Assembly: GCA_009760855.2 (NCBI GenBank)
Contig: WPIO01000075.1
Coordinates: forward strand, 930,501 to 994,500
DNA length: 64,000 nt
Direction: 5' to 3'
Source: Cristatella mucedo
Lineage: Eukaryota; Bryozoa; Phylactolaemata; Cristatellidae
Shown: in pieces, positions 1 through 11,066 of the stretch
Numbering within the stretch: position 1 is the stretch's first letter
How the letters are laid out: each line of letters begins with the position of its first letter
Translations under genes and position numbers: made by a program
The notes under the pieces: generated by a model
Database searches by the model: none
The model's input: the letters and a program-made list of their open reading frames with translations, nothing else
Told to the model about the DNA's origin: nothing

Positions 1-563
1 TCCCATATTCCAGTATGAGAGTAAGGATGGTAGAAAATGCACCTATATTCGAACCCCTTGGTATCCTATACTTTAATGGCTCCATGCATCACCAATGGCC
101 ATTAATATCTACTCTCTGAATTATATCACTGAGAAAGGACCTAAACCAATTTAGTACGGTGCCAGTATTCTCTGGATTGTCAAGAGGTGCTCCGGAATGT
201 ACACATTGGGTCCCTGATCAGCTCGGTTTCAGAGATCATCGCCAATCATCAGAGGAGCAGTTTCTGCGGAATAGAATTTTCGGTTCTAAATCCCGATTGA
301 AACTTGCTAAAAAGAAATCTCTACTGTGTTAACCTAATCGTTTAGCTGCTGGGTCACCAATCTTTTTTAAGTGTCCTCGATACGAATGGCAGAAGAGAGA
401 TCGGACGAAAGTCCAAGAGATTTTGGGTTGCCTTAGTATGAAATCCGTAACGTACAGTAATCAATCAATATTACCTATACCTATTACCTACATCTCCATT
501 GAACTTTGATTTAAAAAAAATTCCCGTAAAATATCACTTCAATACAGGCAAGATTTTCATATA

Positions 564-905
564 CAGTCGTCCCTCGCCGAGTCGCGCTTCGACTTTCGCG
601 GCTTCACTCTGTCGCGGTTTTTTCAAAGATATTAATTAAAAAGGTGATCAAGATAGTGAAAGTGATACAGCGCTGCTCGGTTTTCTGAGTCAATTGTATG
701 CCCTTGTATTACACTTGTAACTACTGTACGTATGGACTGTAGGCCTATGTATTCAGGCACTCCCGTAAATCCTTCAATGCCAGGTGCAGCCGCTCGGCCA
801 CTCCTTGTGTGTGGGCAAGAAAGTTTTTCCAAAAAAGCGTGTGTGGTAAAACCAAGCCAATCAGAGCGTGTCGTTCGCTGATTCGCTATCCTATTCTCTT
901 CCCAT
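564..905 (+). mobile_element. Pogo/Tigger-like DNA transposon fragment (one end)
   Basis: It begins with CAGTCGTCCCTCGCCGAG and contains the TCGCGGTTTTTTC segment that I recall from the ends of pogo-like elements in animal genomes. It continues to CCAATCAGAGCG near 860. No transposase frame and no matching opposite end are visible, so it is a remnant. The family assignment rests on memory of the terminal motif. Confidence 0.35.
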
Positions 906-921
906 CCTGGATACTGAGTGG

Positions 922-1105
922 CTCAGCCTCGTTCAAGTCCGTTTCTCCATAAGGCTCTCATTGTCTTAAAACCCCTATTTTGAGGATCGTGAGTTTTCTA
1001 TGCTTCAACTACTCAGCCGCGTGCAATGCCGTTTCTCCATTGGGCTCTCATAATCTTAAACACCCTATTTCGAGGGTCGTCAAAAGATTTTCTATGCTCT
1101 AACTA
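922..1105. repeat. Two-copy tandem duplication, about 92 bp per unit
   Basis: Copies at about 922-1011 and 1012-1105 share CCGTTTCTCCAT, GGCTCTCA and TTTTCTATGCT blocks in the same order, with roughly 80 percent identity by eye. Function unknown. Confidence 0.6.
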
Positions 1106-1428
1106 GGAAAATATACAATTTATAAGTTAAGAATCCTACTTCGTGGAAATTCACTTATCGCGATAAAGTTAGGAACTGATTAGCCATGATAAGCAATAGG
1201 AGACTAAAGAGTGTATTCTATACAGCAAAGATTCCCCCCCCTGAAGCCTGCCTTACTCTCGAATATAAGCACAACCTTTTCATTTACTAACTGCCCAAAA
1301 ATTTTAATGATCTTCGTGTCAAATGTTGCAGATGCTTGCTAAAAGTAATTCCATACAGTCAAGTCTTGGCGCCAGCCCAATCGGCCTATGAAAACTTTCT
1401 TACGACAAATGCCTCTTTCTCTAGATGT

Positions 1429-1638
1429 ATGTGCAACATGGCAGCCATTATGTGCGATATGGCAGCCATTATGTGCGACACGGCAGCCATTGTGTGCGAT
1501 ATGGCAGCCATTATGTGCGACATGGCAGCCATTGTGTGCGATATGGCAGCCATTATGTGCGACACGGCAGCCATTGTGTGCGATATGGCAGCCATCATGT
1601 GCGACGCGGCAGCCATTGTGTGCAATATGGCAGCCATT
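1429..1638. repeat. 21-bp minisatellite, 10 units, with 42-bp higher-order pattern
   Basis: Ten units related to ATGTGCGATATGGCAGCCATT run without indels. From unit 3 on, units alternate between an A-start form with CGAC and a G-start form with CGATATG, making a 42-bp dimer. Because 21 is a multiple of three, several frames stay open (for example a repeating MCDMAAI heptad), which explains the long frames on both strands. Confidence 0.9.
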
Positions 1639-1639
1639 A

Positions 1640-2620
1640 TCGCTCCTTCTTTTCTTGTGCTTCCGTTTATCAGCTTGTCCATTTCGCCATTTCGTGCCAT
1701 GGTAGCTCTCACTTCTGGGAGCTATAACAATTTACCGGCGCTTGTTCATTGTGGCTATGCATGGATTATCTTAATTCACAGGATTAATGCGTCAGAGTAC
1801 GAGGGGAAGATGTGGCGATGGGAAAGAGTTAAGAGATGAGTGTGGAGACTGGAAGTAGGCAAAAGATTGTCAAGATGAGTTACTCTAGAGAAGCGCCAGA
1901 GATTACAACGCCTTGGCTACCAGCATACTCTATGCTAGCGGTAATTATAAGTTTGAATAGCTACGGTAGTTTAGGCGCGTTTAGGAAGACGATAGCCGGC
2001 CAGACAGGGGACCGTTGGACTGTAGAATTGGAGTACAAATGACAACCAGCTGGCGCGTGCTCGTACAGCATGTGGGCTGGCACAGTGCGTGTGAGCTCGC
2101 ACCGTGTATGTGCGTCTGCGAATCATAAATCAAAGTCAAAGCAGATGAAATGCTTCAATTCTCTTGAATTTACACTTCTGAGCACCCGATGGCAATCGAT
2201 CCCTCTTAGATTTAGCTCAAGTGTAATTATTTTTCTCTCTTGAACGATACGATCGACGACTGTGCATACGATGTCTGCATAGGTTATTAGAAATCGTGCT
2301 CACTTGAACACAAATTGAACGAATATCAAGCAACCGCAGAGATAAAGCGAAGTAAGTTATCTCTATATGTGAAGTTGATTTATTATCTTCTCGCTTCAAG
2401 TCGGTCCTAAAAGGTTTGAACGGTGTTGAGCATCAAGGTGACTGATTGCTGCTCTTGTGGCTCAGTCGCCGCTGGTCTGTACCCAAAATGCAGCATCGAT
2501 GGCATCGATGGATGCAGATCTTCCAGTTCAGGTAGCTTTCTCGAGAAATTCTCTCCTTAGTGTTCCCTTTAGGTCTTCAATGAGTTTAAGTTCCGCTCCT
2601 TCGCGAAAAATTTAGAATGC
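1640..2620. other. No supported gene or repeat
   Basis: Ordinary mid-GC sequence with only short frames. Nothing recognised beyond a minus-strand AATAAA near 2380. Confidence 0.5.
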
Positions 2621-3100
2621 TCACCTCATGTGGTAACGGAGTGCTAGGCTGCGGAGAGCATCTGGCTGCAGTTGCTTCAGCGGAGCGAACCTTTGGCCGC
2701 ATTCAAAGTGCGAGAGCTCCTCGTCCTTACCCCTGTCTTCCAGTGAGGACGAGCGACCGTTCAGCCGATGGACGCCTTGACTCAGCCTTCCGCTAACGAC
2801 CGGAAGTGCTATCAGTTCATCTTCGGGGCGCCACACGATTATGAGACCGTTGCCTATGCTGCTCGGCCAGTCAATCGTGGCCGCGTCAATGTGACGTTCA
2901 CTGGCTGACTTTCTCACGATGACGCTGAAAGTTTTGGTGTCACCTTGAGGATGAGAAACAAGTGCGGCGGTCAAATCCAAATCTACAGGCTCCAGCCGCT
3001 CTAGTGAAAATGAAAAATGCGAAAATTCGAAGATGGAAAACGTCACGGCACAGAGCCACCTGTGGAATAAGCGCTTGTAGCAACCGCTTGGCAGAGACAT
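2621..3100 (-). CDS. Hypothetical open frame or terminal exon
   Basis: A 159-codon open frame with no family I recognise. A good splice acceptor (a T-rich run ending CACTAG) falls inside it near 3004. The real coding part may therefore be a terminal exon from about 3003 to 2621, starting near RLEPVDLDLTAAL. A minus-strand AATAAA is present near 2378-2383, about 240 bases downstream of the stop. The sequence is not low-complexity and shows no transposon similarity. The frame could equally be chance. Confidence 0.25.
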   Translation of the reverse strand: MSLPSGCYKRLFHRWLCAVTFSIFEFSHFSFSLERLEPVDLDLTAALVSHPQGDTKTFSVIVRKSASERHIDAATIDWPSSIGNGLIIVWRPEDELIALPVVSGRLSQGVHRLNGRSSSLEDRGKDEELSHFECGQRFAPLKQLQPDALRSLALRYHMR

Positions 3101-3444
3101 TTTGCCATTCTCATTATCTATTTTTTCCTTATTTATAAAATTACCTAGACTGAGCCATATTTGGCGAACCTTGGGGTTTTGCAGCTGAAGCTATTGCTTA
3201 TTACAAACCTGTTACGGACGCTTTGCCAGCCGTCAATAGCGTGCTAGCCACCATTAAAACCATCGAGAATAGACCATGCGATTAAGATCACAGTGTTCAT
3301 TTTTCACGAAAAAGCGCCCCTATATTTTAGCCATCGCTAAGTAAGAACGAAGCGTCTGCAAACTAATAATAACAAGAAGTGATAAGCTACACGCCTATGT
3401 GTAGCGTACTCGCACGGGCCCGCTCCCCGACATCAGACGAATAT

Positions 3445-4900
3445 TAATTCTAATAACAAATTTGTTATACCGCCACAGAGAATTCAATCTTTTTCTAAGC
3501 ACGTTACATTTGCTGCAAAGGAGCACGATCGAATGGTCAGTGGTAGCATGCTCAATATACAACAAGAATAACATGGCTAGGGATGGAGCACATGGTCAGC
3601 ATGCAAGTATGGTTAGTGGCAGCATGCACAATGTCAGCACGAATAAGCACATAGAGGACGAATTATAGGGAACCAAGAAAGGCTGTGATAAATAGATGCA
3701 TTTTTAGTTTATTTTTAAATGCGGAAAAGTCAGGAGATAAGATGCAGGTAGGGAGTAAGTTCCAGGCTTTGGGACCATACGAGCTGGTTTGCTCGAGCGG
3801 CTAAGGTGCTCGCCCCGACTAAGATCTGGCTGACGTCGAGGGCTCGAGCCCCGAGACATATGTGAAGCACCTGAATAGTGATTAAGTTCTCTTGGGCACT
3901 ATAAAAATTAATTACTATTTGAATTAGTATATGAACTCAAGGCACGGTCTCTATAGAATTTGAGATGTCTATGAGGTACTGGGTAAATAGTTGGATTATG
4001 GAAAGCAGGTGGTACGATGCTTGGCCTGGTGGGAGAATAGATCTGATGGGTAGGCTGGAGCGTAAAATTAATGGACCTAAAAGTGGGCGACAAAATCTTG
4101 CAGTCGATGCGCTCCTTAAATGGAAGCCAGTGCAGGTCGGCGAGAAGCGGTGTGATGTGGAAACTGCGACGCTCACGACAGACAAGCCGAGTTTTGCACC
4201 AGCTGTAAGCGCCTGATTGCACATGCCGGTAGGCCAGCAATCAGTGAGTTACAAAAGTCAACACGGGATGTCACAAATGCATGGACCAATTTAGATGAGG
4301 TATCCCGGTCTAAACAAGCCCGAATTTTAGCAATATTACGTAGCTGAAATTAGATACACTTGACTATGGAGCTGATGTGTTCATCTAATAAAAGGTTTCT
4401 TTGGAACATGACACCTAGGTTTCGTGCAGATTCAACGGGAGATATGATGGCAGAGCCGATTTTGAGCGCTAGCCATTCTAATTTCTGAATCACACTTGGT
4501 TTGCCCATTGCTATTAAGTTGGTTTGTTTTATTGTCGTTCACGTGCGGATGTCATCAATACATGCAGCATGAGATATGTGAGAATTCGCTGTTCTCGAAG
4601 GCTGGGAGAGCTCAAAGCTAATGTACAACCGAGTGTCGTCCGCATTGAAGTGAAAGCTAAGATTGTGCTTGGCAATCACATCGGCAAAAGGGAGAGTATA
4701 AATCGTGAAAAGAACAGGACCAACCTCAGATTCCTGAGGTACCCCATGTTTCAGAGATTCCTCTGATCATCTTTTTTCCATCATATCAATACTCTGCAGT
4801 CTCCCAGTGAAATGCCAGCTGAACCACTCACTGCATTGAGGAGGACTTGGCGATCGATAGTAATAAAAACTGCCTATAGATCGAGCAAAATGATGGACAG
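3445..4900 (-). mobile_element. LINE family A copy (A1), truncated, with nested SINE
   Basis: The 3' end lies near 3445-3530 (degenerate family hairpin, then TTTGCTGCAAAGGA on the plus strand). Going upstream it encodes decayed pieces of the LINE C-terminal domain (CRERRSFHITPLLADLHWLP) and reverse transcriptase, matching the intact copy at 35809-38111. The reading frame is broken. It is interrupted by a SINE at 3786-3928. Its 5' end fades out near 4900. Confidence 0.75.
3786..3928 (+). mobile_element. SINE S2a, tRNA-derived, nested in a LINE
   Basis: A degenerate A box lies near 3789-3806 and a B box, GGCTCGAGCCC, at 3841-3851. The tail reads GAAGCACCTGAATAGTGATTAAGTTCTCTTGGGC, the shared S2/LINE A hairpin. 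Imperfect 9-base flanks (ATACGAGCT at 3777-3785 and ATATGAACT at 3929-3937) look like a diverged target-site duplication within the surrounding LINE. Confidence 0.75.
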
Positions 4901-5590
4901 AGTATATAAATGAATTCGTCAGTTTGCAGCCGAGTCTAGCTTTTTGATCCTCACCAAAGGTCAAAGCCTCATGGTCATTGCCTCCTTTCAGTAGAATATG
5001 CCATGCCCGTAACCAACATTAGCAATGCCAGCTGTTGGCCTGATTAACCTACTCCGTGCAATCCAAGTATCTGCTGTGAGTACTTTCTTTTTCAAGAGCA
5101 GGAAGTTCAACATGCTAGCCAGCCTGTCTAAGCCGTAAACCGTTCATTCTAGTCTTTGAATTATAAGCCTGCGCATTCTACCTGGCAGAGGACCTGACCG
5201 CGTACCTTCAATTGCTACCCCTAATTAAGAACTAGGGCCATATGCTCACACTCCGAATGTACTCGAAAATCACGGCGCCGCTTTCCAAGGCTAACTTAAC
5301 TGACTAGCTTGCCCGACTTGTTGATTCTAGAGCTCCGAGCGAGATGCGCACTCCTCATCCTCGCGCATTGGCCAAACATAGCTGGTCATGCTGACAAGAT
5401 TCAATAATTACGCATACTCTACAACTGCTACGTTTCGCATCAGAGCTAATAGAAAGCAGCATTGAGTCTTTTAGCTCTAGCATATCTATTGTGGGCACTC
5501 TTGCATATAAGCCCACAAGCCGTGGGATTGCTTTATTCCTATCAGCCAAGAGCAGAGCCAGCGTAGACTCTGCTGAATCCTGTTAATGAA
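4901..5590. other. No supported gene
   Basis: Between two LINEs. Only short frames are seen (for example at 5355-5549) and no domain is recognised. Confidence 0.5.
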
Positions 5591-5593
5591 AAA

Positions 5594-8343
5594 ATTTAAT
5601 GTAATGTAATGTATCTCTGTCTATAATTCCACAAAGTCGTAAAGACCATGTGGGTGTAACGCAGGAGAGTTTTGTATAGCTCACTCACAGCCTAAGCGGC
5701 TTTCGGTACGCATTCGGTAGCCAACAGACTTCGTCTCACGCAACAAAGAGAAAGTGGGAAGCATAGCAGAGTCAGGAGAGCAGTTGAGGTAGTGAGTAGC
5801 ATGGAAGTAGCAGCTCAGGACCGCTGAAAAGGATGAGCCATAGTCGGAAGCAGGAGAGTAGTTGTCGCTGCGTAAGAATTGTGGAAGCGAGTTCCACAGT
5901 CTAGGACCTGCAGAGCTAAAGCTTCTTTAAGTGGAGGAAAAGAAAAGCTAATTTATTGTCCACACAGGACCTGAGGGCGCAAAGAGGCTGAAACTGGTGC
6001 AGCAGTTCAGTTAGGTACGAAGGAGCCAAGCCATGGCGGACCTTGTGGGTCAGCGTAAGAACTTTGCTCTGTATCCTTTGCTCAACCGGCAACCATCCTA
6101 GCTCTTTCAGCAAAGGAGACACGTGCTCAAACCGCTGGGACTTGAAGACCAGCCTTGCAGCCATAGTTATAGTCTGCTGCAGTGGCCTAATAGCTATCTT
6201 TGGCAGCCCAGTCAATAAGGAATTGCAATAATCAAGCCGAGACAGAACTAAGGAGCTAGTTAAATTTTTTACAAGCAACTGTGGGATACAGCTTCTAATC
6301 TTGGATAGGTATCGGACATGATGGTTAGCTGTAGAAGCAGTCTTCTGAATGAAGCTTTTAAAATTGAGGCAGTTGTCGTAAACGACACATACATTTTGAG
6401 CACGTGGCGATGGTCACACAATAGCATCACCTAGTAGAAGAGCAAAGCCTTTTAATCCAGCCACACGCTTAGGGTTTTCGATGAGCAGCAGTTTTTTTTT
6501 TATCATCATTTAATTTCAGGAAGTTTTCCGACATCCAGGATCGAATATCGGCAAGGCGAGCATTCAGTTTCTCAGTTGCTGCAGCAGATTCCGACGGTTT
6601 TAATGACAAATACAACTGAATATCATCAGCATAGAAGTGATATCCTATTCCATGTGCCTTAATCACTTTTCCCAGAGGTTTTTTATAAATAGAGAACAGC
6701 AAGGGGCCGAGTACTGACCCTTGAGGAACTCCACGGGTGACTCTTCTCGTTTGTGAGACCTGACCCCTACACGACACGGATTGAACTCGATCAGACAAGT
6801 ACGATTTAAACCACTCCAGTGCTTCGTCTGCCAGACCGATCGTTGTTCTCAATCGTTCGAGTAGAACCTCGTGATCAATGGTGTCGAAGGCAGCAGACAG
6901 ATCTAGCAGAGCTAGGGCAATGACGTTCCCGTCGTCGTTGCCACGTAGAATGTCATTGTAAACATGGATGAGAGCAGTTTCAGTGGAGTGCTGCCTCTTG
7001 AACCCTGATTGAAATGTTTCTGACATTCCACGATTTTCAATATGTTTAACCAGCTGCTTAGCAACAATTTTTTCAAGAATCTTTGATAAGAAAGGAAGAA
7101 GGGAAACTGGGCGATAGTTTGCAAGGACCGCTGTGTCTTATCCAGGCTTTTGAAGAATGGGTCTAACGACTTCCGATTTGAAGGACTTGGGGATGACCCC
7201 TTTTCCCAAAGAAGCATCAATAATCTTGGTTATGGCAGGGCTAAGTTGGTCTGCTAGTGAAGACCACAGAGATGAGGGTAGAGAGTCTTCAGGAGACGAG
7301 CTCTTTTTGCTAGACCTTATTAAGGTAGTCACATCGCATGCAGAAACCTCGGAGAACCTTTTAAGGAAGGCCACAGGTTGTGGAAACGCGATTGCTTTAG
7401 TCGAAGGGGCTTAATGGAGGCACGAATGTGCACAATTTTTTACGTAAGGAAGGCTGAACACTTTTCGGCTGAGCCCTTAATATCTGGGGAGTCAGACTTG
7501 ACAGCATTGGCCAGTAAATGGTTTACTGTCTTATAAACCTGTTTAGTGTCCGACTGGCAGAAATTCAGCTTTCCAATGAAAAAAGAAGCCCTGGTTTTTT
7601 AAGCGTTCGGGTGTAAACTCGAAGGAAGTCTTTGAAATTGACTAGACCTGCATCAGACCCCGATTTCTCGAAACGACGTTCAAGCCTGCGCTTAAAACGG
7701 CGCATCTTAAGGAGTTTTTTTGTAAATTGAAAGGAATCTCCACGACTTTGAACACGGATAGAATGAACGGCAGCATGCTTGTCAAGAGCACTCCTGAGTG
7801 TCACGTTCATAACATCAGTGAGGGTATCGAGGCTGCCGTTCGAGTCTGAATGCAGATCAAGAAGACCTGCATCATAAACATATTTCAAAAACTTGTCCAT
7901 ATCAATACTTTGTAAGTTCCGTCGTTTGACAAGTTCGACATTACCCTGTACGTATAAGGGAGCAGGAACAGTAAACGAGACCAAACATGATCTGAGAGGG
8001 TGAGTGGGCACACCACAAGGTCCGTGGGGAGGACATCCTTAGTGATCACGAGATCTAGAATGTGGCCACCGACGTGGGTGCTGTGATTAACGTGTTGGGC
8101 CAAACCAAAATTCTCAAGACAGTCAAGAAATGAGTGGACCTGGCTGTTGCTAGGGTTGTCAACGTGAATATAGAAGTCTCCTACAATCAGTAACGGCCTG
8201 TCACACACAGATATTTTAGGGAGGAACTCTGAAAACTCCTCTATAAACAAGTTTTGACAGCCAGGAGGCCGGTATATCACAATAGTGAGAGGCATTGTCT
8301 TTGATGAAGACCTGATTGCAACCGAAAACACTTTCTCTTAGCG
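5594..8343 (-). mobile_element. LINE family B copy (B1), CR1/L2-like, 5'-truncated and frameshifted
   Basis: Read on the minus strand it has the C-terminal half of an AP-type endonuclease (8331-7885: IYRPPG, LIVGDFYIHVD, GHILDLVIT, SDH), then a linker, reverse transcriptase (about 7374-6469: LDLSAAFDTIDHEVLLERL, GVPQGSVLGPLLF, YADDIQLY) and the C-terminal domain (6278-5916: GWLPVEQRI, HGLAPSYL). The domains sit in different frames and the endonuclease GDFN motif reads GDFY, so it is inactive. The 3' tail has TAATG repeats at about 5597-5612. The 5' truncation is near 8343, next to the acidic/basic gene. Confidence 0.88.
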
Positions 8344-8378
8344 GACTTGGTCCTATTATCTCTGGTCGAGCGTCCCTT

Positions 8379-8390
8379 TATTTATTAAAT
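8379..8390 (-). terminator. Candidate polyadenylation signal of the acidic/basic gene
   Basis: On the minus strand two overlapping AATAAA-type signals lie about 85-95 bases after the TGA of the last exon. They fit a 3' UTR ending just before the LINE that starts at about 8343. Confidence 0.45.
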
Positions 8391-8474
8391 TAAGGTCATC
8401 CGCTTTCGATGAGACTTATGTCAATTTAAGGAGGCGTCACGATTCGCACCGCTGCGCCAGGCACCCGGCTCGGG

Positions 8475-11023
8475 TCACATGCATAGCCTCCGCTGCGAGC
8501 GGTCCAGCATCATGCTGCTTTTGGGAGTGGTTCGCAGCCGAGTGAGCACATCCTGATCATCCTCCTTCCGCTTCCGTTTTCGCTCATCCAGCCATTTGGC
8601 CAGGCAGGGGCACAGACACGTCATGCAGCGGCTGCTTCCCGAGGCCGGACAGCACGCACGACAGAGTCCGGACAGGAGATGCTTGTCGGCGTGCGGGTTC
8701 TCAATGAAAGGCTTGTACCTCGCTTTTTTCGTCGGCGACGCGGCAGGAGCGGCGGCCGAAGCCGCGGTGGCGGCGGCCGGAGCGGCGGCGGCTGCCTGAG
8801 CTGCGGGAGCAGGTCTCGGCGACTTGGACTTCTTTGACTTTTTAGAACCTCTCGAGCCCCTCGTGCCTCTCGTGCTTCGAGAAACTTTGGACAGCCGCGA
8901 GCGCTTCTTCGACGCGGCTTCGACGGCGGCCGAGGTTTTTGAGTTCTTAGATTTCTTCAGAGTGGAGTCGCCAGCTGAAAGCCAGCAGTAGCGGCAGCCG
9001 CAGCAGCAGCAGAGTGTGAGCGTGGCGCTGCTTGCACCGCGCCGCGCCCAGGCGCCAGTCAGCGCGGCATCGACGAGAGGCGGCGAGAGAGGCAGCGAGA
9101 GGCGGCGATGACAGGCTACAAGCGGCGGCGAGAGATAGCGAGAGGTGGCGAGAGATAGCGAGAGATGGTGAGAGATCACGAGAGATGGCGAGACACGAAA
9201 CGGAAGGAAACGCTACGCAATTTCCTCCCATCGGCTAGCTTTAAGAGAGCGGAGGCTGGGCAGTTAGAGAAGCGATGAAGCCAACTTCGATGAAGGCGAA
9301 TACCTCTCGGCAGACAAATCGCTAGATCAGAGAGCATCGTGCAGCGTAAGTGAGCGTTTAGTAGTAGTCTCCGCATGGGAAAGAACTGCTCGAAGACGGC
9401 TTGCGGAGAGGCGCTGCTATCAACACATGAAAGGCAAATCCTTTGCAGAATGCATAATCGAAGTGCATGATGGCCGAGCCTCGGAGAGGTCTGGGAGCTG
9501 TCGCGAGCATATCCGCACTAATGGGGGCGCACATAACACCGAAAATAGATAGTTATGTGGGTTAATTGCCAGTAATAATGTGGGTGCCTGCATTCCAGTC
9601 AATACTAGAGCTCACTGCCAGTGGACTCGCTTCGATGAGTCGTATACGTCCATTACACGTCACTCCGAAAGTACTGGTCGCTATCTTGCCGCGTGACAGA
9701 AGAACGGACGGGCTTTCTCACTCTAATTAGTAGGCATTACAACAGCTGAGCGACATAAACGAAAGTATTCCTTTGTATTTAATTGCACAAAATTAAAAAC
9801 TATATCCCAAAATATATATAATTCATTTGTATATCGCCCTAACAGAACCTAATCTCTATTCAGGCTCTTCACATGTGCCTCGCGGCTCGAGCCCACGACC
9901 TCAGCCTTCAAATGTATTTACACTGACCTCATTCAAGCGAGCAAATTAATTACTAGGCAAAACATCCAACAATTTACAATACACAAAAACTTAATTCTGA
10001 TACTTTCCTAAAAATCACTCTCGAGGGACATAGCAGAAGTCATAAGGCGACACAGTTGAACGGAATTCAAAATTTCTAAATGGATTATACTGAACTCGCT
10101 TGTCTCATTTCTCTCAGCCCAATTTAGGACATCCGACGGCTTCAATAGCCAATAATTTGTAAGCGATATCTTACAAGGCGGACGTCTGGATACGTTTAAG
10201 CCACGGTCTCAGAAGAAAGATTAAATGGCTTCGAGTTTATCAGGTGACACAAACCAAGCTACTACCTTTGACCCGCAAGTTCCACCGCTGCTCAAAGCAA
10301 ATTTATATGTAAAAACTTGCCTTAACATCTTAATCTTCCTCGTGCTATCGGGCTCTGTCAGGCTGATAAGTTAGACACCATCCTTTTACTGCAAGGACTG
10401 ACGGCGACAGCCGCACGCTCTTGCCCTTTCCACAGCTCACTACGACAGTTGTTGCGAAGCCACTATATATATATATATATATATATACTATATTTCATTC
10501 TCATTGCCATATTTTTCACTTGCTTTAATCCGCAGCCCTGCAAGGATGCTCTGCCTGCGCTGCTACGTCACTTGCTCGCTGATCCACGTGACTCAGTCCA
10601 GCGCCTAGCCTAGTGCTCTTCTCTTGGCTGGGATCCGAAGTCAGTTGGAAATCGTATTCACGCTAAAAGCCACTTGCAGCTAGTGGTGGTGGGAGGGGAG
10701 GGATACGCAGAACTCTCCAAGAAAGCGTCCGCTAGTTCTAAGGAGCTTACGTAGTACGTACTCGTCGAGAAAAATCAAACTTGTATAGAGAAACAATTGC
10801 AGGCGTCAAGTTTGGGATGCCATATCGTAATGACTCGAATTGTTGCAGCGGTCTTTTTTAGCTACGATTTGCTCAGGCCCTGCTGCTACTTAGCCGCAGA
10901 GCACGAATGGCTACGAATACCACTCCGTGCCACTTTCCCATCCTGAATTTGGACTTTCGAGCATTTCTTGGCGAAGACTGCAATTATTTCGCTACTTACG
11001 GAAGAACAGTTATATATCCCCTA

Positions 11024-11066
<43 letters not shown>

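Noticed and set aside
1336-1839. 167-codon frame across the minisatellite as a gene
   Set aside because: The length comes from a 21-bp repeat that cannot break frame. The flanks show no domain or splice structure.
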